A stretch of 64,000 bases of DNA from Tetraselmis striata (taxonomy: Eukaryota; Chlorophyta; Chlorodendrophyceae; Chlorodendrales; Chlorodendraceae), in assembly GCA_006384855.1 (NCBI GenBank), contig VCJN01000770.1, forward strand, positions 1-64,000. The letters are read 5' to 3'. The notes beneath the pieces were generated by a model. That model searched no databases and was not told where the DNA came from. It saw only the letters and a program-made list of their open reading frames with translations. Positions within the stretch are counted from its first letter, which is position 1. Every line of letters begins with the position of its first letter. A program made the position numbers and the translations under genes. Of this stretch, positions 48,501 through 60,184 are shown piece after piece.

Positions 48501-51500
48501 CAGCTCCTTGGGCGTGCTGCCCGTGACGTCCCGGTGCTCCAGCAACTCGGCGGAGCCGCCCTGCCGAGGGGGGTATTGTAGAGGGCGGGGGGGGGGGGGG
48601 GGGGGGCTTAGCAATGCTGTGTGGGGATGGGCGGGCTGGTAATAAATCTGCACGGCGGCGGTCATGCGGAGGCAACATGTTTAAGGGTTTGCGTGAACTT
48701 ATTAGGTTGAATAAAATCGCAACTCGGCGGCCAGGAACTCATGTTCATATCCAGTTCAGGGAATACAGTCAGCATCCATTTCATTGGAGGTGCATCTGGT
48801 CGAATGTAGCCCAAAACGATGATCAGAAAGGTCTCCCGAGTGCCTTTCGATGGAGAATGCTTGGGTTACTTAGTGCCTGGTAGGCGTGCACTGGCCTGGA
48901 TGAAACAATTGCTGCGCATGTGTCTGGTGTGTCTACTAGTGTGTCTGAGAAATCCCGCGTATTAACCAAGGGCGAAGCTCGTGCCCGCCCAGGGACACTC
49001 GGTCCGCTGCTGAGAGGCCGTCTCCAGCCAGAGCTTTTCTCAGGACCAACTAGGACTGATTGAGACTGCGTCGGGACGGGCCTGACGGACGGGCGCTGCG
49101 GCGCCATCGTCCGATGGGTGAGGCAGGCATTGACATGGGGTAGGCGCGGGCGCGCGGGGGGGGGGGGGGGGGGGGAAGGGGGGGGGGGGGAAGGGGCGGC
49201 GGGGCGTAAAGAAGTCAAGAGGAAGGGAAGAGGGGGACGGGCGCCTGTACCTGCAGCAGCAAGGTTGCGGCCTCGCCCGTGCCGACGATCGCGGCCCAGT
49301 GCAGCGGGGTGCAGCCTGCGGCAGGGGAGTGAGCCACGAGAGCAGCTGGGGTTAGTGCGTCCCTGCCCCCGGGGAGGTAGGAGTTAGCGAGGGCTGCGGC
49401 AAGGCAGGCGCGTGCGCCCACCTTCTTTGTCCTTGCGGTCGATGGCGGCGTCCATGAACACCAGCAGCCGGATCGTGTCTCCAAAGCCCTGTCGGGCCAC
49501 AGGTAGGCAGCGGCATGAGGACGTCTGAGGGGCTCATATGGATGGGCGATGGTCGGTACGGGGAAGGAAAAGAGGGAGGAGAGGTGAGGAAGGTGGGAAG
49601 GGGGGGGGGGGGGCGGGGGGGCATGGCAGCGGGTGCGCGCGCTTGATGTCGACTCCTGTTGAGTTAATGTGGGGATTGTTTTGTATATCTGGAGGAAGTG
49701 AGATGGCAAAGCACAACTGCCCTCCCGGCACTTTAATACGTTGCAATAATGGACATATCCTGGGGGGAAATGATCGCTTCGAAATGCGTTCCCCGGGGGT
49801 TCCTGAAAACGTTCATCGGAGCGGCGAGTGCGATGGGGGCGTATAGTACAGCGAGATCACCCGGAAGGCCTCGGCCGGGCTCACTTGAGTGCTGTCAAGA
49901 CGCCGTCCGCCGGTGCGGAGGGCGTGCGGAAGGTGTGAGGACTGCCGCGGCATACTCGCTATTTCGTACCATCAGTTACATTAGTACAGTTCGCATCACT
50001 CTATACAGACAGGGGGCGGCACTACCGCTTAACCACTCAGACCCGGTACCACTGAGCGTGGTGATAAAAGTGAAGTAAAATTCGCCCCGGGACGTCGGCC
50101 GGAGTCGCCCCAGCACTTGACCTCTTGCGCCAACTGCAGTTGTAGGTCTGGCATAGCCCGTAGACCATTGCCTCATTCGAACCCCGAAGGGCTAATGCAT
50201 CAACCAAGTGTATACCCGGACATGCCCAGTCGATGCTGCCCCTAGTGGGAGAGCCGGAACTGATTGAGCGATGCCGAATAAGAGGGTCCCGCTCTATAGA
50301 GTTGTTCCAGGGTAGAGAAACGTTGATGCATCTCGCCCTACGGGGCAAAATTATGGCACGTAGCCTGACTGGCCCGGTGAACATCTTCAAACCAGCTTTT
50401 CACCGCATAAACTATATTTTTTAGTCACATCACGCGCGCAAACCCCGTTTGCTATTTTCCAAAAGCTCTTGATACTGTGAAATTAGGTTGCATCAGCCGG
50501 TTCTGCCATGAGCCGGTTTTAAACCGAGTCCCGCGCTATCAAACTCAATCCGGGTTTCATTTCGGGTGTCACAGGTAGTGTGTGCGTCAGGCTCCGCAGT
50601 GGGGGTCAGCACCATGAGTGAGTATTAGTTAGGGGGCCCATGTTATCGGGGACACGGCGGCGCCTTCCGCCTTTACCTTGTACGCCGCCCAGTGGAGCGG
50701 CGAGCGGCCGTCCTTGTCCGTCTTGTCGTAGTGTGCGCCCCACTGCAGCGCCACGTGGTACAGAAACGCCGTCTGGCCGTACTGCGCGGCGACGTGGCAC
50801 GCCTGGCGTTGCGGCGGATTGGGGACGCGGGAGGGAAGAGTGGAAGAGTGGAAGGGGGGGGGGGGGGGGCACAGTGGAGTTAGCCTACCAGTCCTAAAAC
50901 CCTAAAATCAGACAACACCCCAAATGATGAAATCGAGTTCATTTTTGGCGGCGACATTTCAAATAATAAATTGATCAGCCCTAGAAAACCCTAAAAACAG
51001 ACAACACCCCAAATGGCAACATCTGCGCGTTATTTTTGGCGGCGACATTTGCAACAATAACCCGAGCTTAAACCCTAGCTCTAAAGGCTGAGCCCTAACT
51101 AGGGCTAATCAGAGCAATGTGGAGCTCAGCCGCTTTGACCGGAGCTGTGCTGGCACAGTGAGGGGGGTTGTTGATGAGGTGGGTGGGGGGAGGCACCGTG
51201 TAGCCTCGCGAGTCGGCGAGCTCCATGTCGGCGTTGGCGCGCAGCATGGTCTCCGCGGCCGCCAGCGAGCCACGGACCGCCGCCCAGTGCATCGCCGTCT
51301 GCCCCGTCTTGTCTATCGCGTTGCAGTCCGCGCCCTTCTGCGGTGGCCGGCGGGTGATGATGGATGGGGTTGAGCGGCAACGGTGTTGGAGACGGAAGGG
51401 GGTGAAATCGGTAGGGAGTACCGGCAGGAAGGGGTAGTGGGGAGGGGGGTTATAAGCAGGGGCGCATGCGCAAGCGTGCAAGAGGGGGGGGGGGGGGGGG

Positions 51501-52214
51501 GGTACTTCGATGAGGTAGGAGCAGACCGCGACCCGGTTGTTCAGCGCGGCCCATTGCAGCGGGAAGTAGCCCTGGTGGTGGCAGTGGCAGGAGAACAGAG
51601 AGGGGCAGGCCGGTGGGGGGGGGGGGGGGGGGGCATGGGAGCAGTGCGGTCAGGAGGACAGGAGCCGCAGGTTGCCTCAGTGCCGCCACCCACACCCACA
51701 CCCGCATGCCGTTGCTGATGCCGCTGATCAAGCCTATGCAGCTGGTCTCCACCGAGCAGGAGCAGGACATGCTGACACCAGATTCTCCGGAAACAGCCTC
51801 TGGAAACATGCCATATACATCACTACCTGCCACAAGTTGGTGATGATCCAAAAACGAAGGCAAGGGGGGGGGGGGGGGGCGGGCGTAGGATGGGGGTGCC
51901 AGGTCTTTACGCAGCGGAGACACTGCTCTGCTACCAGCCGCGCTCAGCCCCTCTACCCGCTCCCCTCACCTGCGGGTCGGGCTGGTGGATGGAGGCGGGG
52001 TCCTTCTCCACAAACTCGTGCAGCTTGTCCACGTCCCCGAAGGCGCATGCCTTGAAGATGGTGTCGATCGCCGGTTCCGGCGCGGGGGTCTTAAGGCTGC
52101 CGGGGTTGCTGCCGCACTTGCCGGGCTCGCAACCCTGGTGAGCTCCGCAGGCGCCACCTGCGGGCGAGGGCAGGGCGAAGAAGAGGCACTCAGCCAGCAG
52201 GGGCCCCATCGCCG

Positions 52215-52246
<32 letters not shown>

Positions 52247-52336
52247 TGTCTTGCCAACCGGCCCAGGCCGCGGCCGGGGTACTCCCAATGTACCTGTTGG
52301 CGCCGCGCAGGGTGGCTCGGGCTGGATCTCCGACAT
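42532..52336 (-). CDS. Ankyrin-repeat DHHC-type palmitoyltransferase (TIP1/AKR1/HIP14 family), 14 exons
   Basis: Membrane S-acyltransferase that adds palmitate to protein cysteines, probably at Golgi or endomembranes. Exons on the minus strand, 5' to 3': 52294-52336, 51970-52157, 51506-51571, 51197-51337, 50677-50802, 49422-49488, 49251-49315, 48489-48560, 47019-47289, 46034-46135, 45204-45279, 44524-44676, 43925-44002, 42532-42799. All junctions are GT-AG and in phase; 571 residues. Ankyrin repeats fill residues about 35-255 ([33 protein letters not shown]). Membrane segments lie near 292-309 and 318-340, with at least two more after the catalytic domain. The cysteine-rich domain reads [21 protein letters not shown], then DHYC at 412-415; TTNE is at 500-503 and NPFDRG follows. 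It aligns well with Arabidopsis TIP1, but one zinc-binding Cys is Thr and DHHC is DHYC, as in yeast Akr1. Introns carry long homopolymers. Confidence 0.93.
42944..43050. repeat. 44-bp tandem duplication in the last intron of the palmitoyltransferase gene
   Basis: TTAGGTTTTGAT..ATTAGGGTATAG and GATTTAGGTTGATCAA occur twice with a 44-bp period, plus a partial third unit. Confidence 0.85.
44760..47720. repeat. GAATTC-rich degenerate tracts in introns 8-11 of the palmitoyltransferase gene
   Basis: Short TGAATTCAG, GGAATTC and GAATCC words recur densely at 44760-45125, 45355-45480, 45580-45965 and 47640-47720, with exons in between left untouched. Includes a 27-bp direct repeat (TGCATGAATTCGACTCTGAA twice at 45063-45110). 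Confidence 0.7.
50043..50152 (+). repeat. Dispersed repeat in intron 5 of the palmitoyltransferase gene, copy 1
   Basis: TTCGCCCCGGGACGTCGGCC, GCCCCAGCACTTGACCTC and GCGCCAACTGCAGT match 61809-61893 in order and orientation. Confidence 0.8.
50894..51065. repeat. 90-bp tandem duplication in intron 4 of the palmitoyltransferase gene
   Basis: AAAACCCTAAAA, CAGACAACACCCCAAATG and TTTTTGGCGGCGACATTT occur twice, 90 bp apart. The ACCCTAAA words recall plant and algal telomere repeats but are single units. Confidence 0.85.
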
Positions 52337-52783
52337 CGTCGCGCCGCTTGCAGTTGCTGCCGTAGCGGAGGTCCTGCGAGTCCAAGGTGGGCGTGAAGGC
52401 GGAGCACACTGGCCGTGTGGCTCAAGGGACGGGCGAGTATTCGAGGCGCTCCGCTAGCTGTACGAGTACTGAAGGCGACGTTGCCTGGTGCTGCAGCAAG
52501 TCATCTGTCATAAGAGGGTGCGGTAGTCGCTATCTGTCGGTCCTTCATCCCCGGCCGGCACTGAACGAGCTTGGCGCGGGCTGGGGGAGACGCCCGGCGG
52601 CCCGCTGACGGAGGTACAGCAAGCATGACGGGTATCCCGCTCTGCGGTCCGATACGAGAAAGGATTTTATGTATAGCGACTCGATCTGCGCGGGCGTGTA
52701 CCCAAACCCCTCAGCATCTGCGGGCGGCGCTACCCGTAGCTCGGTGCACTTCTGCACATCCCGCAACTAACCCGTACTATATG
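52337..52783. other. Upstream region of the palmitoyltransferase gene, no gene seen
   Basis: The ATG is at 52336 (minus strand). No second protein-like frame, TATA box or other named element is visible here. Confidence 0.4.
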
Positions 52784-53142
52784 TTTTTTTCGCCCCCGGG
52801 ACAGGACTGGCAGTGAAACCCTTGCAGCGTCTCTACGACGCCCGTTCACTGGTGCCAGTCCTGTCCCGGGGGCGAAAAAAAACGACGGCCGTTTAGGCAG
52901 CAATCCAGTCACAGAAAGCCCTGGGCAGGCGACGCTCCTTTATAGTCATCAAGCAAATTGCCGAAGCATTCTGCAAGACTAATTTACACTGACAGGCCAG
53001 TGACAGAATTTCCAACGCTGTTGGATCACCGTCTAAAACACTGTCATGAAAATTACCGGCACTGACCACGGAAGGTCCGCCCTGCTCGTTTGGGCGTCGG
53101 CCCATTCGAGTAATGCGAGTTGGGGCAAGCCCCAACCCGCAG
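52784..53142 (+). repeat. Dispersed repeat, copy 2, with an internal 29-bp-arm palindrome
   Basis: The arms 52784-52812 and 52853-52881 are perfect inverted copies (T-run, CGCCCCCGGGACAGGACTGG, CA) around a 40-base loop. Sequence after 52882 matches copy 1 (23030-23307) closely, including the hairpin at 53119-53136. Copy 1 has only one arm, so the second arm is an inverted duplication or the end of another unit. Confidence 0.88.
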
Positions 53143-53821
53143 AGCAAAGCATTTCGGGAGGGCGATACATGTGCAACAAAGAAGGCAATGTGAGGGAGGG
53201 CCCAACGCCATAGCAGGAACAATTTCCCATTCCCAGTACAATCAAGGGCGCCGTGAAGGGAGGGGGGGACCCCGCCCGCCCAAAGTAAAGGCAGTTACAT
53301 CCTCCGTCGGGTGTTTACGCAATAACCTGACTACTAATAAAATCCTTGAACTTTGGAACTAACAACCCAAAATTATGACGGTGATACCCCCACCGCGGGC
53401 ACTACTCCACCAACATAGGTTCGATAATCTCAGATTCACCGCCACATGCAGGGCAGTGTTCCAGGAACCGCTCAAGCATATTGATTGCATGAATCCGGGC
53501 CAATCGGCGGGCAGTGGGAGATACTCGGGTGCGTAATCATATATCGTAACCTGTACTATACTAAGCGGCGCTTCGCGCCGGGGATTTGTGGAGGTGCCCC
53601 TACCTCTTGGGTTGAGCGTGGTGCGGCCGTGCGGGATACGGGCCGCTTTTAGCCGGCTTGTACAGTAGTGTTGATCCTGTAATACTGTTGTTTCCGGGTA
53701 ATAATGCTTTTAGCGTTAGATAGATTTGTCAGTAATTTATTTTTCAAAAGAGACGTATTAATTTATTTTGTAAAACAGATTAAATCTGCAAGCCGCGTAA
53801 AAGCGGGCCGCTGACTACTGG
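53143..53821. other. Stretch with no gene seen
   Basis: Short frames only. A small hairpin (GGCGCTTCGCGCC) lies at 53569-53581. AT-rich after 53700. Confidence 0.5.
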
Positions 53822-53960
53822 TGTGCATTACAAAAAGGCCGGTACCCAACCCACCGCTAAAAGTTGTACTACCCAAAAAAAAAAAACAGCACTGCAAGAT
53901 CAGCAATACAGTACAAGCCGCCTACAGGCGGCCCGCATCCCGCACGAGGCCGCGCAGGTC
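53822..53960 (-). repeat. Second copy of the non-LTR element tail
   Basis: Partner of 29738-29850 with an added A-run at 53875-53886. The frames that follow (to 54170) are not recognisable. Confidence 0.45.
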
Positions 53961-54767
53961 GGGCCGGTCGTCAGGTCTACGGGGCGGGCACGCCGCGAAT
54001 CGCCACGCCCGCCGCCTGTACCGGCACCGGACGCCGGACGCCGCCGCTCGACCGTCGCCCGTCCGTCGACGGACGCCGGGCCCCGGGTCGGCGGACTGCC
54101 CCCGCACCGCGGCGACCCCTTTTTACAGCACCATACTTGGACTACCGTGTAGGTAAGGAATAGTCGCTGAATAGCCTCGAATGCTGATTCAGCAATAAAA
54201 ACGCGCTGCGGTACCGCGTTATTTTGGCGTTTTAGACGAATACATGACGTGCCTGAGCTAGAATACACGCGCATCCATTCAGAATCTTGCCGTCTTCGGA
54301 GGTGTGCCTAGAAATCAAACGAGCACAGATCGAACGTATGACGGTTCATACGCGAAGACGCAGCACAGGAGGACGGACGGACGGAGGACGGACGCCTAAA
54401 AATCCGTGATAAAACCGTATTGCTACCGGTATCGATTCTCGCGTATTCCAGGCGATTTCGGACGCGGCTCTCCTTTTCCTCCGCTCAACCCAAGAGGTAG
54501 GGGAATTACCAGCCAGTACGAGTACTACGAGTACTGTACCCGTATGTCGTACGCGCACGGTCTTGCTCTCGTAGCGCCCCGCGCGGCGGAGGCGCGCGGC
54601 GCAGGGACCGGACTGGCAGCAGTGAAACCTTTTTCCCGCCCCCGGGAAAGGACAGTGACACTTTTGCAGCGTATCTGCGACGACCTCTTTGTGGGCGGCA
54701 GCGATACTCCTACGGAAAGTCCTAGGCATAAGGATTGTAGGTGACGCTATGTTATAGTGATTACATG

Positions 54768-55480
54768 TGCTAGATGCAACATCCAAGAAATCCGTACAAA
54801 AAATCAGAAGGAAATCCAGCTATGGGCCACCAGAGGCGGGAACCGCCGCGGCAGCCACCGACCAGGCATCGCCACCCGCCAGCCGCCGCTCCACGCCGTA
54901 GGGACGCTCTCCCCAGCACTAAACAATCCCGGGCCACTCCAATAGCGGCACTAGGCCGGAAGTGAGGTCGGTGGAGGCGCCGACAGGAAAGGGGCTTCGA
55001 AGAGGTCTCATCGCATCAAGGAGCGGAAGGAGGGAGGGGGGGGGGGGGGGTCAACCAAGAACGGGGCGCCACGTCCGGGTAACCGACGCGGGCCTCCCAA
55101 AGCCAGAGGGAGGCCCGCGTCGGTTACCGGGTGGTCCCCTGACAAGCAGTTTGTCCAGCGCCAGTCCGAGCCGCCGTGGAACATCATATGCAATCAGGGA
55201 AAATCCGTGACGGATATCCAGGAGTTCATTGAGGCTACGCTTGAAGCCATTCACACAGATTCCGCACCGGGATCCGCCGCCAGCTCGATTGCATCCCCTT
55301 CCGCCGAACGTAGAACTCCCTCCCCCGCACAACATCCCAGGCCACTCCAACAGCGGCATTACTAGGCCGAATGTGAGGTGGAGGCGCCGACAGGACATGA
55401 AGGAAGAGGGTGCTCACCGAACAGCGAACGAGAAGTTGACCGGACCAGCAACGACATAAGACGCCGGTGTTCAACTCGTC
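54768..55480 (+). repeat. Dispersed copy of the 226-bp array, with a 21-bp-arm hairpin inside
   Basis: Begins ATTACATGTGCTAGATGC, as at 33150, and follows the first array unit to about 55075. It then has a perfect inverted repeat: arms 55078-55098 and 55108-55128 (core AACCGACGCGGGCCTCCC) with a nine-base loop. A second partial unit starts near 55310. Confidence 0.85.
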
Positions 55481-55907
55481 GCACTCATCCTCCTTGTCTC
55501 ATATTCACTTCAGGGACGTACAGAATAGTGTCAAAAAGACCGCATGAGTTTGGGCCAATCGGCGGGCAGAAATGGATGTGCAATTATATATATCGACACG
55601 GCGCACTCAGATGGTACGTTTTACGACAACTGCGAAATTGTGGCGCTTTAACTTGCGCATATGACCGATAAATATCACATGTTTCATGCGCATAAAAGCG
55701 TGTGTGATTTTTCGGTCCATAAACGCTTAATTTATTCGTGTTTTCCGTACTCACGGCTGTTTCGCGAATGCGCTAGAATGGCGGTTGCTGCTGGGCTGCC
55801 ATGCAGCTCCACCACTATCGACTATCTCGCACCACCTCGGCGGGATGGCCTCGGGCAAAGACGTCCCGTCGAGTCGAGGGGGCGAAACTCGCAAAACAAA
55901 AATATTT

Positions 55908-55960
55908 TGAAATTTGTTACAACTGAATCAAGTTTTCGTGTTGACAAGTTGTCTTTACCC
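55908..55960 (+). repeat. Short dispersed repeat ACAACTGAATCAAG..CTTGACAAGTTGT type, copy 1
   Basis: ACAACTGAATCAAG and TTGACAAGTTGTCTT recur at 63039-63080 with a similar spacer. The two ends are partly inverted (ACAACT...AGTTGT), a small hairpin. Confidence 0.6.
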
Positions 55961-56120
55961 ATCATCATGGGAAGGCCCGCCCCTAACTAAGCCGCATAGG
56001 GATTAGTTAATTAAAGCGCGTAGGGCGGGGCCTATGTATGCCACGTGGGTATGTTGATGTAGTGGTACTATCATCATCAATGGACGCGTACATGCTTAGT
56101 GTTTCATCCGGGGGTAGTGA

Positions 56121-56193
56121 TGTAAGGATATGTACCACACAAATCCCCATGTGGGTACCCAGTGCCTTGTGCGTTTTGCGCAGTATCCTTACA
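56121..56193. mobile_element. 73-bp mini inverted-repeat element, copy 1
   Basis: Ends TGTAAGGATA and TATCCTTACA are perfect inverted repeats. A second 73-bp copy at 56369-56441 differs at about one position inside. Too small to code. MITE-like; superfamily not assigned. Confidence 0.75.
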
Positions 56194-56368
56194 GTTGGTG
56201 CTTCTACGCACATGAATCCGGGTTCGATCCCGCGGAGAAACATATAATATGATATGATATCCCGCAACGTTGGACGACCCGGCCAATGCGGATCGCCACC
56301 GAATCCAAGCCGAAACGTTGCTTGAGGAGGTCCTCCAGCCTATGGGGGGGGGGGGGGGGGGGGTGGAG

Positions 56369-56441
56369 TGTAAGGATATGTACCACACAAATCCCCATGT
56401 GGGTACCCAGTGCCTGGTGCGTTTTGCGCAGTATCCTTACA
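56369..56441. mobile_element. 73-bp mini inverted-repeat element, copy 2
   Basis: Partner of 56121-56193. It lies just after a G-run (56344-56363). Confidence 0.75.
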
Positions 56442-56593
56442 AGTGATGATACGCGTACACGGCGCCAACATGTATGCGCCATCCGCACCGGATATGCATG
56501 ATGACGCACGTCCGTACAAACACGCGACCACGCACGTGCGCCCATATATGCCCAAGGCCACATGATCGCCTCACTGCCGAGATCGACCCTTAA

Positions 56594-56745
56594 GTACGAA
56601 ACCACGATTTCACTTCGAACAACCATAGCGAGTAGGTTGCCCCTGCCCGAGACAAACACCCCCCCTCCCCACCCGTAGGTGGATCTCTCGCTCGGAGAGG
56701 CCGACGCAAGGCGGAGGTCGTACATGAATTATTTTGAGGAGCCCT
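56594..56745 (+). repeat. Dispersed repeat, copy 1 (partner 60185-60330)
   Basis: TACGAnAnCACGATTT, TTCGAACA, GCGAGTAGG and GGAGAGGCCGACGCAAG occur in the same order and spacing at 60185-60330. Confidence 0.8.
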
Positions 56746-59179
56746 CCGTACGCACGCTACCGGACTATGAGTATTATTTGAGAGCACCCCCGTGGGGTCC
56801 CCGGTCGTCGCACGATCCGAGGATCAGCGGCAACCGCCGGCCACCCCGCCCCCTACCGCGCCCAGCCGGACACGGTTCATAGGGGTGACCAGCGTCCAGC
56901 GCGTGGAGGTTGGGTCGTAGTTGGTGCCGCCGCTAAGCCTGCCGCACTCACGATCCTCCGCTCTTGGTGGACCGCTGCCTGGCGGCGGGCGCCAAACAAA
57001 ATGATGGGTGCCCCAGGAATAAGTCTTAGATGGCAGTAGAGCCTTTGTCTGCCCCGTGGGACGCCCTGAGCATGCAGCCCCTAGCGTCCGCGCGTCCCCC
57101 TCTCGGCCATCCCCCGCGCTACCTACCTCATTGCCGGAAGTACTGCCTCTCATGAAAGCCGGGCAGGCACGCATGTAGGAGTAGCGCTCGGGCCAGTGAC
57201 GCTGCATGTAGATAGCCATTGTTACTCCCATACATGGGGTAGCTGCATGGCATGACGAGTCATAGGGCGGGATCGGGTCGGGGCGGGTCGGTATACGCCA
57301 AGTAGCCGTTGATCCGCCGAGGCTTGTGGGAAGGCCTTCAACACGGCAGTCCCGCCGATCGCACCGGTCAAATAACGATAAACGAAGGAATGGGTGCCGC
57401 CCCGGACATGGTCCCAGGGTAGCGGTAGAGCCACTCAAGACCCCAGGTGGTGGTGCGTGCATGCAGCCCTGCGACTCGCGCGTCGGCAAGGAAGGCGGGG
57501 AATAAAATATCTTGCGACAAAACACTTGTTACTCCCCATCATCCCCTAACGAAACAATGGCTAGCCCAACTCTACCCAGCTCACGTCAGCACATATATAG
57601 AGCCGACTCCTATATCTATCACATCATCCCAACGCTAGGGGACGGACACTCGAGCGTTGCGTGCGCAGAGATATGGGATCGGTGGATGAGGGTCGAGCAC
57701 ACCTAGGATTTGGGAGTCGAAAGGTACGTCGTGGAATCGAAACCACGGGGTCGGATAGCCATAGATTGGCCAGAACCACCCACTTTCCCGACCCGAAACA
57801 TGAGCGATGGTGTGGGACCATGCTTGGGTATCCATTGGCCCGCGGTGTATTGTTCTTAGCCATGCCAGAGTAGTGGGCGGTGGATGAGTTGTGAATATAC
57901 GGGATGTGGAGAGGATGATCCGTGAGTATTCCGTTATAATCTATTTTCTAGTATCGCCGTAAATGTCGCACTCCGGGGCAGTGATAAGTGTGCCGTGTGG
58001 TGATGTGCTTAATTAAGGCACCCCGCCAGCCACCACTCCCGCGGAGACACATGTGCCGCGTGATATGCCGCGTACCACCTTACGTACACATATATTACGT
58101 CATACACTTGGCCCCACATATGCAGTAATAAATAGACGATGCCTAGCATAATTGTAATCACCACGAAATTCTAGGATTTCTTGCGCGTTCCTCAAAGTGT
58201 ACAATAGAAATGTTGACATTAAACGCAATTCTATCGGGCGCCATCGATCGGCTCCATAACTTGCACGGGAATTAATTGATAAATAATTGTGCGGCCACTA
58301 GCTAGCCAGGGATCACGCAAGAGGTGAACATACCAATGACATCCTTTTGCACGATGTCTATCACGCACCCAAAGCTAAAAGTTTGCCAAAATGTGTATGG
58401 TCTACGGGGTTTTTACCGGGTTTAGGTTTTAGGTTTTACGCGGATTTAGGGTTTTTTCGCGGGCGTACTTGATGCGCCGATGTCCCAATTTCAATTGCGT
58501 GCACACAAACACTACCCCACTTGCTTAGGGCCTCGGGAAAGAAGACTACGCCCGGGTGACGCGTGATACCGAGAATACTGCGACAAATTTGATTGGCTGC
58601 GGCTTTTACGCTATTCGGTTCTAGTAGCTTGGAGCGGATAGAAGGCGCTCGACCGTCACGCGCCACGCGTCACGCACGCTGCAGACGCCGCCCGCCGGCA
58701 CGGGCGGCAAGCGCTCCATCGTTCCGCGGCACCGGTACATGTAGCCGACAATTTCAAAAACCCCAGTCACGATGTCACGTAACCCACTTATAGCTGGCGG
58801 CCCCGTGTGAGGTGCACCACTCCGCCTGCCGATATGCCGTATGGAAGCGCTAGTTTATCCGATGGTGCTGGCCGATACCACCAACGGTCAACATAGGGGG
58901 TCGGACGTCGGCCTCCGTAAGCTTTGATCCCCGGCGCGACTTTCATCTCAATTCGCTACTACAAACAATCACGGCCCATCGCACAACGAGCCTACATTCC
59001 GCGCACCGCGAAAACTAGCCACGATAGAGGAGGAACGTGACTCTTACCTCGCATATATATCGCTTCGGGGCTGGCGGCGGTGGCGGCGGGTCTGGCGGAT
59101 TGGCACTCATAAAACGCGCCAAACGACACTTCTCACTTTCCAATCGGCCCGTAACACCGGGCGAAGTAATGCGTATGTA
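56746..59179. other. Stretch with no supported gene
   Basis: The longest frame (56824-57525, minus, 233 codons) has no recognisable domain. The rest is AT-richer non-coding DNA with TTTAGG-type words at 58420-58455. Confidence 0.4.
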
Positions 59180-59362
59180 AAATTGTAATTGAAATTGATT
59201 ACAACGTGCTAGTCTGCTGCTCTCCACCGCCCTTACTGAGTTGCTCTTAGGGCATGCTGTCTCTAACCATAATAGTAGGGAACACATATAGTGTCATTAC
59301 AACTCAAGCTTCCGGCCATCCTCTTTCGTTTCCAAGCCCCGCCTCCTTCCATCACGTGATCA
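59180..59362 (+). repeat. ATTGAA-headed repeat, copy D
   Basis: AATTGAAATTGATTACAACG, TAGTCTGCTGCTCTCCACC, GAGTTGCTCTTAGGGCATG and the CCTCCTTCCA end follow copy A order; 39 kb from the other three copies. Confidence 0.85.
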
Positions 59363-60184
59363 ATAGCCGTATTTTTCTCGGATAACTACAGGTAGTCGCC
59401 AGTGCGAGCGAGTACTGCTAATTGGCTGTACGGGGATTACGAATGCAGTACTCGCCCCGCCCCCGAAAATGTTTTCATGTACATTGTTGGTAATGCACCG
59501 GCACTGCGCAATCTTCGGTCGTCATGCGTCTTGGCTCCACCTGCCGCCATCGCTGAAATATATCCCGCACGTCGCGGCGCTGATCACCCCACCACGCCGG
59601 CTGTGGCGGTCCGCCGGCCTCGGCCGCGGTCCGCCGATGCTACCTCCATCTCGCCCGCCTAAGCGCTTGCGGTAGGATCCCCAAGGGGTTTGTTTGGAGG
59701 GGGAAAGCCCCCCCCCCCCTCCCCCCCCATGTCAGCGTGTCGTTGCTCCGTGGTTGGCAGGCCGGTCTTGCTCGCCCGCGCGCCGATTGCCTCCGCAGCG
59801 CGCCTCGTCGCTGTAGCCACCCGTCCAGGGTCAGACCGAGCTACCTACCAGGTGATTCCTCCCGTTGCATGGCTGCGACTCCCTTAGAGCACTCCGGCTC
59901 CTGTCTCCCGGCCCCTGAGTCGCTGCCATGCCCGGCCTCTCCGCCCCCGAACGCCCGCCCCGCGTTTAAGTGCCGGGCTCCTATCTCCTTGCGCTCGCCG
60001 CCCACGCCCGTTCTCACGGGACGGCTGAGGGTTTCCCAAGTGGCGGTCCGAACGGGTCGGCCGCAGGGCGCCGCCGAACACTCCGTTGTACTAGGCCGGG
60101 ATTCGAGTGGTTTATTTTACAGGTGAAACACATACGGGTGGAGGGTACGCTAGATCTTTTGCAGATCGGTTGCGGGTCGTACCG

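Noticed and set aside
53821-54274. Overlapping frames in three registers and on the minus strand
   Set aside because: Composition-driven Arg/Pro-rich openings with no domain.
56205-56245. tRNA-like T-arm (GGTTCGATCCCG)
   Set aside because: No matching acceptor, D or anticodon arms at the right spacing.
56824-57525. 233-codon minus frame
   Set aside because: No recognisable domain, no splice structure, and a length possible by chance in GC-rich DNA.
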